Assembly (NCBI GenBank): GCA_964586835.1
Contig: CAZPIC010000030.1
Coordinates: 1-30,591 of the forward strand
DNA from: CAZLYF01 sp964586835
GTDB lineage: Bacteria; Bacillota; Clostridia; Christensenellales; Aristaeellaceae
Direction of reading: 5' to 3'
DNA length: 30,591 bases
This document shows, piece by piece, positions 1 through 8,479 of this stretch (positions are counted from its first letter, which is position 1; each line of letters starts with the position of its first letter). The notes under the pieces were generated by a model, which was not told the DNA's origin, made no database searches, and saw only the letters and a program-made list of their open reading frames with translations. Both the position numbers and the translations under genes were made by a program.

Positions 1-15
1 CAGCGCTGGAGATGT

Positions 16-45
16 TTGACGGCTTGAGGCGCGCTGTGCTATAGT
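16..45 (+). promoter_or_regulatory. Promoter of the pheST T-box transcript
   Basis: The -35 box TTGACG (16-21) and -10 box TATAGT (40-45) are separated by 18 bases. They lie just upstream of the T-box leader, which would put the transcript start near position 52. Seen by eye only; no start site is known. Confidence 0.6.
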
Positions 46-51
46 GCCGCA

Positions 52-282
52 TCGGCTGTGACGAAGGACAACCCCCGCGTATCGTCCGTTCATTTCAGAG
101 AAGGCGGCCCAGGCTGAAAGCCGCCGGTGAGGTGGCGGGGCATTCACTTCCGAGCCGCCGGGCTGAACAGGAGTAGGCCCGGCCGTCTGCCTGCGTGAAG
201 GGCCGGGAGCGCGGAGATTCCGCGGAAATCGGGTGGTACCACGCTGAATAGGCGTCCCGTGCAAAGCACGGGACGCCTTTAT
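52..282 (+). ncRNA. T-box leader (phenylalanine) of pheST
   Basis: This is a tRNA-sensing leader that lets transcription proceed when uncharged tRNA-Phe accumulates. The conserved T-box sequence GGGTGGTACCACG is at 231-243 and is followed at once by an intrinsic terminator. Upstream there is the usual run of Stem I elements: an AGAGA motif near 98, a long GC-rich helix, and the bases CACTTC ending at 150, where TTC (148-150) is the likely specifier codon for Phe. The downstream genes are pheS and pheT, which fits the specifier. The T-box and terminator are certain; the exact Stem I fold and specifier position are inferred, since another TTC lies at 143-145. Confidence 0.9.
251..282 (+). terminator. 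T-box-controlled intrinsic terminator
   Basis: A perfect 12-bp stem (GGCGTCCCGTGC, 251-262, and its complement, 266-277) with an AAA loop is followed by TTTAT. It sits eight bases after the T-box, as expected for the terminator that competes with the antiterminator. The loop-out to the pheS start is only about 20 bases. Confidence 0.92.
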
Positions 283-298
283 GATGGAGGGAGGGCTC

Positions 299-1327
299 AT
301 GGAACTGAAGCAACGGATCCGGGATATCCTGGACGCCCTGGCAGCAGAGCTTGCTCATGCAAGGGATCTGAAGGACCTCGAAAGCGCACGTACCCGTTTT
401 CTTGGCCGCAAGGGAAGCCTGACAGAGCTTCTCCGGGGGATGGGACAGATCCCGCCGGCGGAGCGCCCCATCGCCGGGCAACTGATCAATGGGACAAGGG
501 AAAAGATAAAGGAGATCCTGTCTCAAAAGGAGCATGCCCTCGGAAAGACTGAAAGGGAAGCCCGAATCCTGGCCGAGACCCTTGACGTCACAGAGCCCCG
601 CCCACTCCCCCGCGTCGGATCGTCGCATCCCGTGACGTTGGTTGCGGACGAAATGGTGGATTGTTTTGTGGGCATGGGTTTTGAAGTTGTGGAGGGACCG
701 GAACTGGAGCTTGACCTGTACAACTTCGAGCTGTTGAACATCCCCAAAAACCATCCGGCCAGGGACGAGCAGGATTCTTTCTATGTGGACGACAGGCGCG
801 TACTGCGCACCCATACCTCCCCTGTTCAGGCAAGGACCATGCTGACACGCCAGCCGCCGATCCGGGTGGTTTGTCCCGGCCGCTGCTACAGGGCTGATGA
901 GATCGACGCGACCCATACCCCGGTCTTCCATCAAATTGAAGGCTTGGCCATTGACCGGGACGTGACCATGGCGGACCTGCGCGGCACGCTGGATGCCTTT
1001 GCCAGGAGGCTGTTCGGAAGCGAGTCCCGCACCCGTTTCCGCCCAGCTTTTTTCCCTTTTACGGAACCCAGCGCCGAGGTGGACATCACCTGCTTTTCGT
1101 GTCACGGAGCGGGCTGCCGTCTATGCAGGGGCAGTGGATGGATCGAGGTGCTCGGCAGCGGCATGGTTAACCCGAGGGTGCTTGACCTTTGCGGGATCGA
1201 CAGTGCCGAATACTCCGGCTTTGCATTTGGAATCGGCCTTGAGCGGGTGGCGATGCTTAGGTATGGCATTGCGGACATCAGGCTTCTGTATGAAGGCGAC
1301 GAGCGCTTTCTGAGCCAGTTTCGCTAA
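299..1327 (+). CDS. pheS: Phenylalanine-tRNA ligase alpha subunit
   Basis: This is the catalytic alpha subunit of the cytoplasmic alpha2beta2 enzyme that charges tRNA-Phe. The 342 residues match the usual length. The N-terminal ~90 residues are charged and helical (tRNA-binding coiled coil). Class II motif 1 lies around HPVTLVADEMV to GFEVVEGPELE, motif 2 follows LRTHTSPVQARTM, and motif 3 is GFAFGIGLERVAMLRYGI near the C-terminus. A region with CFSCHGAGCRLC corresponds to the family's cysteine-bearing loop. An in-frame ATG pair at 281 lies within the terminator/RBS region; ATG 299 is preferred because GGAGGGAGGG stands just before it. pheT follows after 20 bases, so both are read from the T-box transcript. 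Confidence 0.96.
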   Translation: MELKQRIRDILDALAAELAHARDLKDLESARTRFLGRKGSLTELLRGMGQIPPAERPIAGQLINGTREKIKEILSQKEHALGKTEREARILAETLDVTEPRPLPRVGSSHPVTLVADEMVDCFVGMGFEVVEGPELELDLYNFELLNIPKNHPARDEQDSFYVDDRRVLRTHTSPVQARTMLTRQPPIRVVCPGRCYRADEIDATHTPVFHQIEGLAIDRDVTMADLRGTLDAFARRLFGSESRTRFRPAFFPFTEPSAEVDITCFSCHGAGCRLCRGSGWIEVLGSGMVNPRVLDLCGIDSAEYSGFAFGIGLERVAMLRYGIADIRLLYEGDERFLSQFR

Positions 1328-1347
1328 GAAGGCACAGGGAGGATACA

Positions 1348-3741
1348 ATGAAAATACCGCTGGACTGGATCCGAGAATATACGTCTTTTCCGGTGAGTCC
1401 CGAGGATTATGCGGAACGGATGACCATGACCGGCACGGCCGTGGAAGGCATAGAATACCCCGGCAAAGACTTGGAAGGCGTCGTTATAGGCCGTGTCCTG
1501 AACCTGTGGCCTCATGAACGAAGCAGCCATCTGAAAGTCTGCTCTGTGGACATTGGCAGTGGGGCACCGATCCAGGTCGTCTGCGGGGCGGGAAACGTGC
1601 GCGAGGGCATTCTGGCCCCGGTCGCTCTGGAAGGCGCCGTGCTTCCCGGTGGCCGACGTATCTCAAAGGGAAGCATCCGTGGCGTTGAAAGCCAGGGAAT
1701 GCTCTGTTCTGCCGAGGAACTGCTCATCCCCCAGGAGCTCTACCCCTCCTGCGGCGCTGACGGTCTTTTAATCCTGCACGAAGAGGTTCCCGTCGGCCTG
1801 GACATACGCAGCTTCTTTGGCCTGGACGGCGCGGTGGCAAACTTTGAGATCCTGGCTGACAGGCCAGACTGCCTCAGCGTATGGGGCCTCGCCCGCGAGA
1901 CAGCCGCAGCCTTTCAGACAGGCTTTTCCATGCCGGACACCCGTTTTGATGAAGCCGCGGAGAAGATCAGCGAGGTGGCCGGCGTCACCGTTGAAGAGCC
2001 TACGCTCTGTCCGCGCTACTGCGCGCGCGTCGTCACGCGCGTTCGCACAGGCCCCTCCCCGCTATGGCTCAGGAAGCGGCTGTTCCTGTCCGGCATCAGG
2101 CCTATCAATAACATCGTGGACATCACCAACTACGTGATGCTGGAAACAGGGCACCCCATGCATGCCTTCGACCTGGCACGCGTGGCGGACAGGCGCATCA
2201 TTGTGCGCAAGGCAGCCCCCGGCGAGCAGCTGACGACGCTGGATGGAAAGCTCCGAGACCTTTCGGGCGGAGAACTCCTGATCTGCGATGGAAGTGGTCC
2301 CACCGGGCTGGCCGGCATCATGGGAGGCCTTGACAGCGAGATTACCGACGATACAAGGGAGGTCCTTTTTGAATGCGCAGCATTTGACAGGACTGTAACC
2401 CGCATCACAGCGAGGTCTCTGGGCATCCGCAGCGAATCCAGCGCGCGCTTTGAGAGGGGCGTGACGGCTGCTACAGCGATGGTCGCCCTGGAAAGGGCCT
2501 GCCATCTGGTCCGCCTGTTGGATGCAGGCGACATCGTGTCGGGCGCCATTGACGTATACCCTGCGCCAATCCCCCGCAGCGTGGTCACGGGCTCAGTCAG
2601 CCGCATCGCAAGCAGGATCAGCCTGGACCTGGACGGAGACGAGATGGTTTCCATCCTCCGCTCCCTCAGCTTTGACGCTGAGGCAGAGGGCGACCGACTG
2701 ACAGCTGTCGCGCCGGCCTTCAGGCAGGATATCTGGCAGGAGGCAGATCTGGGCGAAGAGGTTTTGCGCCTGGCAGGATACGAGCGCATCCCCTCCACCA
2801 GGCTCCGGGGAGAGACAAGCCCGGGAGGAGACAGCGCACGCCGCAGGCAGCAAAAACGGCTTGCAGCGATCCTTCATGGCCTTGGTTATTTCGAGACGAT
2901 GGCTTTCTCCTTCATGAGTCAAGGCCAGTTGGATAGCCTGAGGCTCTCTGAGGGAGACGGGAGGCTTGATCCGGTCAGAATACGAAACCCTCTGGGAGAG
3001 GACACGGCCTTTTTGCGCAGCTCCATGGTGCCCGGCATGCTGCGAGCACTGTACACCAACAAGAGCCGGGGGGCCAGGGAAGCCCGTCTCTACGAATTCG
3101 GCACGGTTTTTGATGCTTCCGTGCGGACGGAGGAAGGTCTGGTAGGGGAGGAACCCTGGCTGTGTCTGGGGCGTTTCGGGGAAGACGGTGGGTTCTACAG
3201 CCTCAGGGACGCCATCTTCGCCCTGTGCGCCCGGGAAGGTGTTGCCTGTACCCTTGTCCCCGGTGGCGAAAACTATCATCATCCGGGGCGCTGCGCCCTC
3301 CTCTCCTCCGCGCACGAGCGCATTGCTGTGGTGGGCGAAGTCCATCCGGAGATCGCCGAGGCCTTTGGGCTTTCCGGTCGCATCCATATCGCTGAAATCA
3401 ACCTTGAAAGCCTCCGCAGGCATTCCTCACCCATGGGCACCGTCCGCAGCCTGCCTCGAACACCTGCCGTCTCCCGGGATCTGGCCCTCGTCCTCCCGGA
3501 AGACCAGCATCTCCTGCCCGTCATGGAAGCAATCCGTGAAGCAGCCGGCCCTCTGCTGGAGGACCTGTCCCTCTTTGATGTATACCGCGGCGCCCAAATC
3601 GACAAAAACAGGAAGTCCGCCGCCTTCTCGCTTGTATTCCGGGCAGCAGACCGTACGCTCGAGGAAGGCGAGGTGAAGGAAATCCTGGACGGAATCCTTC
3701 AGGCACTCCACAGCCGCTTCGGCGCCGCGCTCAGGGCGTAG
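1348..3741 (+). CDS. pheT: Phenylalanine-tRNA ligase beta subunit
   Basis: The beta subunit provides tRNA recognition and the editing site that removes mischarged Tyr-tRNA-Phe. At 797 residues it has the normal length. Domains in order: an EMAP-II-like tRNA-binding domain at about 40-150 (VVIGRVLNLWPHERSSHLKVC), the B3/4 editing domain at about 210-380 (IRPINNIVDITNYVMLETG), B5 at about 410-480, the catalytic-like core, and a C-terminal anticodon-binding ferredoxin-like domain from about 700 (RTPAVSRDLALVLPE). GGGAGG lies 6 bases before the ATG. The last 11 bases overlap the 3' end of the convergent nucleoside phosphorylase gene, and no terminator is visible in the junction. Confidence 0.96.
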   Translation: MKIPLDWIREYTSFPVSPEDYAERMTMTGTAVEGIEYPGKDLEGVVIGRVLNLWPHERSSHLKVCSVDIGSGAPIQVVCGAGNVREGILAPVALEGAVLPGGRRISKGSIRGVESQGMLCSAEELLIPQELYPSCGADGLLILHEEVPVGLDIRSFFGLDGAVANFEILADRPDCLSVWGLARETAAAFQTGFSMPDTRFDEAAEKISEVAGVTVEEPTLCPRYCARVVTRVRTGPSPLWLRKRLFLSGIRPINNIVDITNYVMLETGHPMHAFDLARVADRRIIVRKAAPGEQLTTLDGKLRDLSGGELLICDGSGPTGLAGIMGGLDSEITDDTREVLFECAAFDRTVTRITARSLGIRSESSARFERGVTAATAMVALERACHLVRLLDAGDIVSGAIDVYPAPIPRSVVTGSVSRIASRISLDLDGDEMVSILRSLSFDAEAEGDRLTAVAPAFRQDIWQEADLGEEVLRLAGYERIPSTRLRGETSPGGDSARRRQQKRLAAILHGLGYFETMAFSFMSQGQLDSLRLSEGDGRLDPVRIRNPLGEDTAFLRSSMVPGMLRALYTNKSRGAREARLYEFGTVFDASVRTEEGLVGEEPWLCLGRFGEDGGFYSLRDAIFALCAREGVACTLVPGGENYHHPGRCALLSSAHERIAVVGEVHPEIAEAFGLSGRIHIAEINLESLRRHSSPMGTVRSLPRTPAVSRDLALVLPEDQHLLPVMEAIREAAGPLLEDLSLFDVYRGAQIDKNRKSAAFSLVFRAADRTLEEGEVKEILDGILQALHSRFGAALRA

Positions 3742-4579
3742 CGCCGAACAAGTCCAAAGCCGGGGCTGCAATGCCTCCGATGACTGCCTTCAGAAGGCTG
3801 GCAAAGCGGTCCCGAACGGTCCTGCCCACCTCCAACACCTCGTCGTGACTGATGGGGGCTTCGAGGATGCCCGCAGCCATGTTGGTGATCGTACTGATCC
3901 CAAGGACCCGCATGCCGCAGTGGCGGGCGACAATGGTCTCGGGTACGGTGGACATGCCGACCGCGTCCGCGCCAAGCTTTCGAACCATACGAATTTCCGC
4001 AGGCGTCTCAAAGCTGGGGCCATTCATCCAGCAGTACACGCCCTCGCGTAACGGGAACCCCAGCCTTTCGGCTTCGCGGGAGGCCAGCTCGCGCAGCTGT
4101 GCATCATACGCCCTGCTCATGTCCGGAAACCGGGGTCCAAAGGGATCAAGGTTTCTGCCGCGCAGCGGGTTGCGCCCGGTCAGATTAATAAAGTCGGTGA
4201 TCAGCATCAGGTCTCCGGGTGAAAACGCGGGGTTGACGCCCCCGGCAGCGTTGGTCAGGAGGAGCGTTTCAACGCCAAGCAGTTTCATCACGCGCACGGG
4301 CATCGTCACGGCCTCCATGGAATACCCTTCATAGGAATGAAAGCGGCCGGACATAAGCAGAAGCCTTTTCTCCCGGATCGTTCCCGCTGTAAATCGACCC
4401 GCATGGCCCGGGACTGTGGACACGGGAAATCCCGGGATCTCCGCATACGGGAGAGACCGCGCCTCCGACAGCTGCTCTTCAAACCCGCCCATTCCGCTGC
4501 CCAGAACCATCGCAAGGGGAGCTTCCCCGCAGGCTTCGCGGATCGCCACCGCCGCCCTTTTGTACTTCTTCATTCCCAT
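3731..4579 (-). CDS. Purine nucleoside phosphorylase (trimeric type)
   Basis: It cleaves inosine and guanosine with phosphate to give the base and (deoxy)ribose 1-phosphate in the cytoplasm. Family signatures: GSGMGGF near the N-terminus (phosphate loop), RFHSYEGY, NAAGGVNP, GPSFETPAEIRM, and STVPETIVARHCGMRV followed by ITNMAAG, whose Asn contacts the purine. The length of about 282 residues is typical of the PunA/DeoD-II trimeric family. The start is uncertain: ATG 4579 is chosen because GGAGG lies about 10 bases upstream, while an ATG at 4588 is only one base from that site. The upstream gene deoB ends inside this start, so the two are translationally coupled and together turn nucleosides into pentose 5-phosphates. 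Confidence 0.93.
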   Translation of the reverse strand: MGMKKYKRAAVAIREACGEAPLAMVLGSGMGGFEEQLSEARSLPYAEIPGFPVSTVPGHAGRFTAGTIREKRLLLMSGRFHSYEGYSMEAVTMPVRVMKLLGVETLLLTNAAGGVNPAFSPGDLMLITDFINLTGRNPLRGRNLDPFGPRFPDMSRAYDAQLRELASREAERLGFPLREGVYCWMNGPSFETPAEIRMVRKLGADAVGMSTVPETIVARHCGMRVLGISTITNMAAGILEAPISHDEVLEVGRTVRDRFASLLKAVIGGIAAPALDLFGATP

Positions 4580-5751
4580 GACAGGCATTCCTCCGTTTCT
4601 TTTAAGAAAGATGTCGCACCGAAGCGCTCCGGCAGGCCAAAGAACTCTGCCAGCGTGGCGGCTACGTCCGCGAAGGTGGACCGATCTCCCAGGGCGCTGC
4701 GCAAGCTCATGCCTGGCCTCCAGGCCAACAACGGCACGTATTCCCTGGTATGGTCCGTGCCGGGATGCGTTGGGTCGCAGCCGTGGTCCGCCGTGATGAT
4801 CAGGAGGTCTCCCTTGCGAAGGCTGTCCGTGATTTCCGGAAGCCTGTGATCAAACGCATCAAGGGCCCGCGCATAGCCGTCAGCATCGCGGCGGTGCCCG
4901 TAGAGCATGTCAAAGTCCACCAGGTTCACAAAGCACAGCCCATGAAAAGGTCGCCGCATATACCGGAGGGTTACGTCCAGACAGGCGCTGTTGCCCGCCG
5001 CAGGCTCGCTTCCCGTCAGGCCGCGGCCCGCGAAGATGTCCCCGATCTTTCCGACCCCGTAGACGTCCAGACCCCTTAGCTTCAGCGCGTCCAGGACGGT
5101 CTCTCCGACAGGCTCCAGAGAAAAGTCTTTCCTGCGCTCTGTGCGTCGGAAGACGCCCTTCCCAGTCCCCTCAAAGGGGCGGGCGATGACACGGCCGACC
5201 GCCCAATCGCCCACGAGCAGGGAGCGGGCAGCGCTGCACATCTCGTACAGCACTTCCGGCGCAATCACTGCCTCGTGGGCTGCCAGCTGGAACACGCTGT
5301 CCGCAGAGGTATACACAATGGGAAACCCCGTCCTGAGATGTTCCTCCCCCAGCTCCTCGATGATCACCGTCCCGCTGGCAGGTCGGTTTCCCAGCGTCCT
5401 GCGGCCAATCGCACGCTCAAAGGCCTTGATGAGCGATTCCGGAAAGCCATTGGGGAAGGTCGGAAAGGCGTTCTCAAGCCTAAGGCCCGCAATCTCCCAG
5501 TGCCCCGTCGTCGTATCCTTTCCCGGAGAAGCCTCGGCCATCCGCCCAAAGGCACCCGCTGCTTCAGGGTGGGGGTTTAAACCCGCCTCCGGGAGATGTC
5601 CAAGCCCCAGCCGCCGAAGGTTGGTAAGGCTGTCAGGCGTGTTTCCCATTACGTGTAAGAGGGTGTTTGCCCCTTCATCCCCGTAGCGCGCGGCGTCCGG
5701 CATGGCGCCTGCACCCACGCTGTCCAGCACAATGAGCAGCGCTCGTTTCAT
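4570..5751 (-). CDS. deoB: Phosphopentomutase
   Basis: It interconverts (deoxy)ribose 1-phosphate and 5-phosphate, the step after nucleoside phosphorolysis. The protein of 393 residues belongs to the alkaline phosphatase-like metalloenzymes: VLDSVGAGAMPDA with the first metal-binding Asp at the N-terminus, GKDTTTGHWEI containing the phosphorylated Thr, NLVDFDMLYGHRRD, and ITADHGCDPTHPGTDHTREY with metal ligands near the C-terminus. The start at 5751 (MKRALLIVLDSVG) is set by GGGAGGGGAG a few bases upstream; an in-frame start 27 bases earlier has no such site. It overlaps the phosphorylase start by about 10 bases, forming a two-gene operon. Confidence 0.96.
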   Translation of the reverse strand: MKRALLIVLDSVGAGAMPDAARYGDEGANTLLHVMGNTPDSLTNLRRLGLGHLPEAGLNPHPEAAGAFGRMAEASPGKDTTTGHWEIAGLRLENAFPTFPNGFPESLIKAFERAIGRRTLGNRPASGTVIIEELGEEHLRTGFPIVYTSADSVFQLAAHEAVIAPEVLYEMCSAARSLLVGDWAVGRVIARPFEGTGKGVFRRTERRKDFSLEPVGETVLDALKLRGLDVYGVGKIGDIFAGRGLTGSEPAAGNSACLDVTLRYMRRPFHGLCFVNLVDFDMLYGHRRDADGYARALDAFDHRLPEITDSLRKGDLLIITADHGCDPTHPGTDHTREYVPLLAWRPGMSLRSALGDRSTFADVAATLAEFFGLPERFGATSFLKETEECLSWE

Positions 5752-5776
5752 CAGATCTCCCCTCCCATCCGGCGCC

Positions 5777-5805
5777 ATTTTACTTTGCCCGGTCCGATTT
5801 GTACA
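5777..5805 (-). promoter_or_regulatory. Probable promoter of deoB-PNP
   Basis: On the minus strand a -10 box TAAAAT (5777-5782) lies 17 bases downstream of TGTACA (5800-5805), a weak -35 box. The position, some 25-50 bases before the deoB start, is right. TGTACA is itself palindromic, so it may instead be part of an operator. Confidence 0.4.
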
Positions 5806-5824
5806 GGTTTCGGCGCAGCCTACC

Positions 5825-6153
5825 TACAATGGGCATGAAAAGGAGGTCGCACCCAAGAGACACCTGAGCGCCAAACGTGTATTCTGACAATATGAAAAAG
5901 AAAGCCGTTTCCAAAGAGCACGGATGGATATCTCACTGCGGCTGAAGGGCGATGACAGTCAGGCCAGGAAGCCCGAAAAATCACAGATCCTGGACGTGTT
6001 TTGTGCAAGCACAGGATTGAGCTGGTCTCCCGCCCGACGCTATCTGAGCACCCCCTCACCGGACAGGAAGAAGGCCTGGCGCAGCGACATAACGGCTGCG
6101 GGACACCAAGCACCTTCAGAGGGTTCTGACAAATCCGGCGAAAGCCAGGGCTG
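5825..6153 (+). pseudogene. Decayed insertion-sequence left end and transposase N-terminus
   Basis: From TACAATGGGCATGAAAAGG (5825) onward this stretch is collinear with the sequence beginning at 30180: the TACAAT/TACATT boxes, the following ATGAAAAAG (67 bases downstream in both copies) and the ILD codons (162 and 163 bases downstream) keep their spacing. The open frame from 5924 retains ARKPEKSQILDVFCASTGL and SPARRYLS, matching ARKAEKSVILDSFCQSTGL and STARRYLS at the right edge, i.e. the helix-turn-helix start of an integrase-core transposase. After about 6060 the resemblance fades and the frame stops at 6152. There is no intact transposase, so this is a fossil copy. Confidence 0.7.
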
Positions 6154-6830
6154 AGATGGGTTGTCAGTCCGAAGAAACCAGACAACATCGCCTGAAAGAA
6201 CAGCAAAGCAGCGGAAGGCTACAGCCGGCATGCGCGCGGAGCCTGCTGGACCGAAGCTGTCCGCACGCAGCGAGAGAGCCACCGAAGGCATGGACCGAAG
6301 GGCCCTGCCCAAGTCCCGGTCAATGTGCGTTGCAGGTAGCCTTCTTGGCCCTTAGCCGGACGAAACTGGCCACCGCAGGCCAGAGCCTCACAGGGCGAAG
6401 GCGCAATGAGCAGCTGCTCAGGGGCCAGACTTAGAAGCTCCGGTGCAGTGGGAATCCATTCCCGCAACCATCCGCAGCCCTACACCGTGAAAGCGGATAC
6501 CAAGCCTGCTTCCTGAGAGGTATCCTCCCGCCTGATCCACGAATCTCTCCACCACGATTTCCAGCACAGGGTTCCCTTCGTTTTATTTTCGATCCCCACG
6601 GATCTCTCTACGACACTGCATCCATCGTAAAACCCATGATTCCAGAGAACTCCGTTGCCATGCAGGCAAGGACCCGTTTTGGCCAAGCGCTCTATACAGC
6701 ACGTTGGCCAGCCCTCAGATTTTCGTGCAGGCCGCTCTTTCAGTGCGTTTTTTGCAGTGAGACCGTATTCAATCCCTGGAAGGCACCGGGACTGTCTTCG
6801 CGCTCAATGCACGATAGGTACGCTGCACCG
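6154..6830 (+). other. Gene-free stretch, possibly further insertion-sequence debris
   Basis: No convincing gene was found on either strand. Short open frames exist but lack ribosome sites and recognisable domains. One frame around 6230-6330 reads LLDRS ... TEGPCPSPG, faintly like the DR-x(n)-TKPG region of integrase-core transposases, which would suit decay of the element beginning at 5825. That resemblance is weak and by eye only. Confidence 0.35.
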
Positions 6831-6859
6831 TTGCACACAGCACCCGCTGTCGCTACAAT
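6831..6859 (+). promoter_or_regulatory. Promoter of the RlmL/YpsC-like gene
   Basis: TTGCAC (6831-6836) and TACAAT (6854-6859) are 17 bases apart. The GTG start follows 22 bases after the -10 box, giving a leader of about 15 bases. Because the -10 box contains the ATG at 6858, that ATG cannot be the normal start, which supports GTG 6882. Confidence 0.65.
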
Positions 6860-6881
6860 GGGTTTAGAAACGAGGTGCGCC

Positions 6882-8081
6882 GTGCGCTGGATCGCGTCTG
6901 CGGCCTTCGGGTTAGAAGGCCTGGTCAAGAAAGAACTGTCCCAGCTGGGAATAAAGGGAATGCCCACCCTGGGAGGCGTAGCCTTTGAGGGCGATGCGGA
7001 CGCTGCTTTCCTTGCAAATCTGCATGTCCGGACGGCCGACCGGGTGCGGCTCGTCCTTCAGGAGGGGAGGGCGGAGTCCTTTGATATGCTCTTTGAACTG
7101 GTGCGCGCCATTCCCTGGGAGGACTGCCTGGCCCGCAACGCCGCCTTCCCTGTCTCTGCCACCTGCGCGCGCAGCCGTCTGATGAGCGTGCGTGACTGCC
7201 AGGCGATCGCGAAAAAGGCCATCGTCGAGCGCCTGCGCTCGGGCTACAGCTGTCAACAGCTTCCCGAGACGGGGACCCGGCACGCGATAGGGATCAGCAT
7301 TCACCAGGACCGCGTCCGGGTGACCATGGACGCGAGCGGGGACGCGCTTTCAAGGCGGGGTTACAGGACCTGGACCGGTGAGGCGCCGCTACGCGAAACC
7401 CTTGCCGCTGCCATGCTTCTCCTGTCTCCCTGGGACAGAAAACAACCCCTCTATGACCCGCTGTGTGGAACGGCAACGATTCTGATCGAAGCGGCCTTCC
7501 TCCGCGCAGGGCGCGCGCCAGGACTTACAAGGCCCTTCGCAATGGAGAGCTGGAGCTTTCTAAACCGCAGTCACTTTGCGCATTTGAGGCAGGACGCGCA
7601 GGATCGCTTCGATCCACGCCTTGTCAGGGACATCGCCGGTAGCGATATCGATCCCGGGGCTCTGGACCTGGCACGCAGGCATCTGATACAGGCAGGGCTG
7701 GAAGGCCTGATCCACCTTGAACAAAGGGATTTCAGGCAGCTTGAGCTCCAGGCACCGGCACCCTGTATTGTCACCAACCCGCCCTACGGCGAACGCCTCG
7801 GGGATCAAAAGACGGCGGAAGCCCATATCAGGGCGCTCGGCGAGCTTGCCAGAAGAACACCTGGATCAAGCATCACCGCGATATCCTCTCACCCGGGCTT
7901 TGAGCGCTTCTTTGGCAGGCGTGCCGCCGCGAGGCGCCGCCTTTACAATGGACGCCTCGAATGCGAGGTCCTGGTGTTCCCCTCTGTTTCCACCGGGGCT
8001 TCAGCCTCCTCGAAGTCCGGGTCTGCCGGCGGAAGTCGGTCACAGACCATCAGCAGCGCGTCTTCCCGGTTGTCTTCATAG
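6882..8081 (+). CDS. RlmL/YpsC-family RNA (guanine-N2) methyltransferase
   Basis: A cytoplasmic SAM-dependent methyltransferase of the THUMP class that modifies rRNA; the exact target base is not readable from sequence. The N-terminus (WIASAAFGLEGLVKKEL) is the usual opening of the family, followed by a THUMP domain to about residue 165. The Rossmann-like catalytic domain has DPLCGTATILIEAAF, the acidic SAM loop GSDIDPGALDLAR, and the catalytic NPPYGERLG. GTG 6882 is preferred: GAGGTG precedes it and the promoter excludes upstream starts. The last conserved piece is LYNGRLECEVLVFP (to about 7983); the 32 further residues are Ser-rich, unconserved-looking and lie entirely over the convergent rimI. 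Confidence 0.88.
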   Translation: MRWIASAAFGLEGLVKKELSQLGIKGMPTLGGVAFEGDADAAFLANLHVRTADRVRLVLQEGRAESFDMLFELVRAIPWEDCLARNAAFPVSATCARSRLMSVRDCQAIAKKAIVERLRSGYSCQQLPETGTRHAIGISIHQDRVRVTMDASGDALSRRGYRTWTGEAPLRETLAAAMLLLSPWDRKQPLYDPLCGTATILIEAAFLRAGRAPGLTRPFAMESWSFLNRSHFAHLRQDAQDRFDPRLVRDIAGSDIDPGALDLARRHLIQAGLEGLIHLEQRDFRQLELQAPAPCIVTNPPYGERLGDQKTAEAHIRALGELARRTPGSSITAISSHPGFERFFGRRAAARRRLYNGRLECEVLVFPSVSTGASASSKSGSAGGSRSQTISSASSRLSS

Positions 8082-8479
8082 TATTCCTTTCTGACGGACA
8101 CCTGAAAAAACCCCAGTGAGCGATAGAGAGAAATGGCTGGGACATTGCTTTTGCGCACCTCCAGCGTCATCCATGCTGCGCCCAGATTGGAAGCGTACCG
8201 AAGCATGGCCTGCGCCAGCTTCCGCCCAACCCCCTGCCCCCTCCTGTCCTCTCGTACCGCGAGATGGATGAGGTGCCCCTCCTCGAAAATCAGGTGCATG
8301 CCCCCAAAGGCCACAAGATCGTCTTTCTCAAAGGCTACAAAGTACCTCGCTGCCGGGTTATAGCGCAGCTCCGCTTTGAAGGACTCCAGGCTCCAGGGCT
8401 GGACAAACGAAGCCTCTTCAATCAGGAGAACGGAGGGGAGATCCGTCTCCACCATGAGACGAATCTGTATTTCAGTCAT
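7943..8479 (-). CDS. rimI: Ribosomal-protein-alanine N-acetyltransferase-like (GNAT)
   Basis: A GNAT acetyltransferase; RimI acetylates the N-terminal alanine of ribosomal protein S18 in well-studied bacteria. It opens with IRLMVETDLPSVLLIEEASF and PWSLESF, the family start; the acetyl-CoA loop is VREDRRGQGVGRKLAQAML, and VRKSNVPAISLYRSLGF and YYEDNREDALLM close the domain. The core ends near residue 148; about 30 extra acidic then basic residues (PPADPDFEEAEAPVETEG onward) lie over the end of the convergent methyltransferase gene. ATG 8479 overlaps the tsaB stop by eight bases and has GGGAGG upstream. Its place after tsaE and tsaB is the standard gene order of this cluster. Confidence 0.92.
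   Translation of the reverse strand: MTEIQIRLMVETDLPSVLLIEEASFVQPWSLESFKAELRYNPAARYFVAFEKDDLVAFGGMHLIFEEGHLIHLAVREDRRGQGVGRKLAQAMLRYASNLGAAWMTLEVRKSNVPAISLYRSLGFFQVSVRKEYYEDNREDALLMVCDRLPPADPDFEEAEAPVETEGNTRTSHSRRPL

Noticed and set aside
95..1105. Long minus-strand frame opposite pheS (336 codons)
   Set aside because: It is a shadow of a well-supported gene in GC-rich DNA and has no recognisable family.
6636..6881. N-terminal extension of the methyltransferase
   Set aside because: The frame is open upstream, but a promoter lies at 6831-6859 and the family's N-terminus begins at the GTG at 6882.
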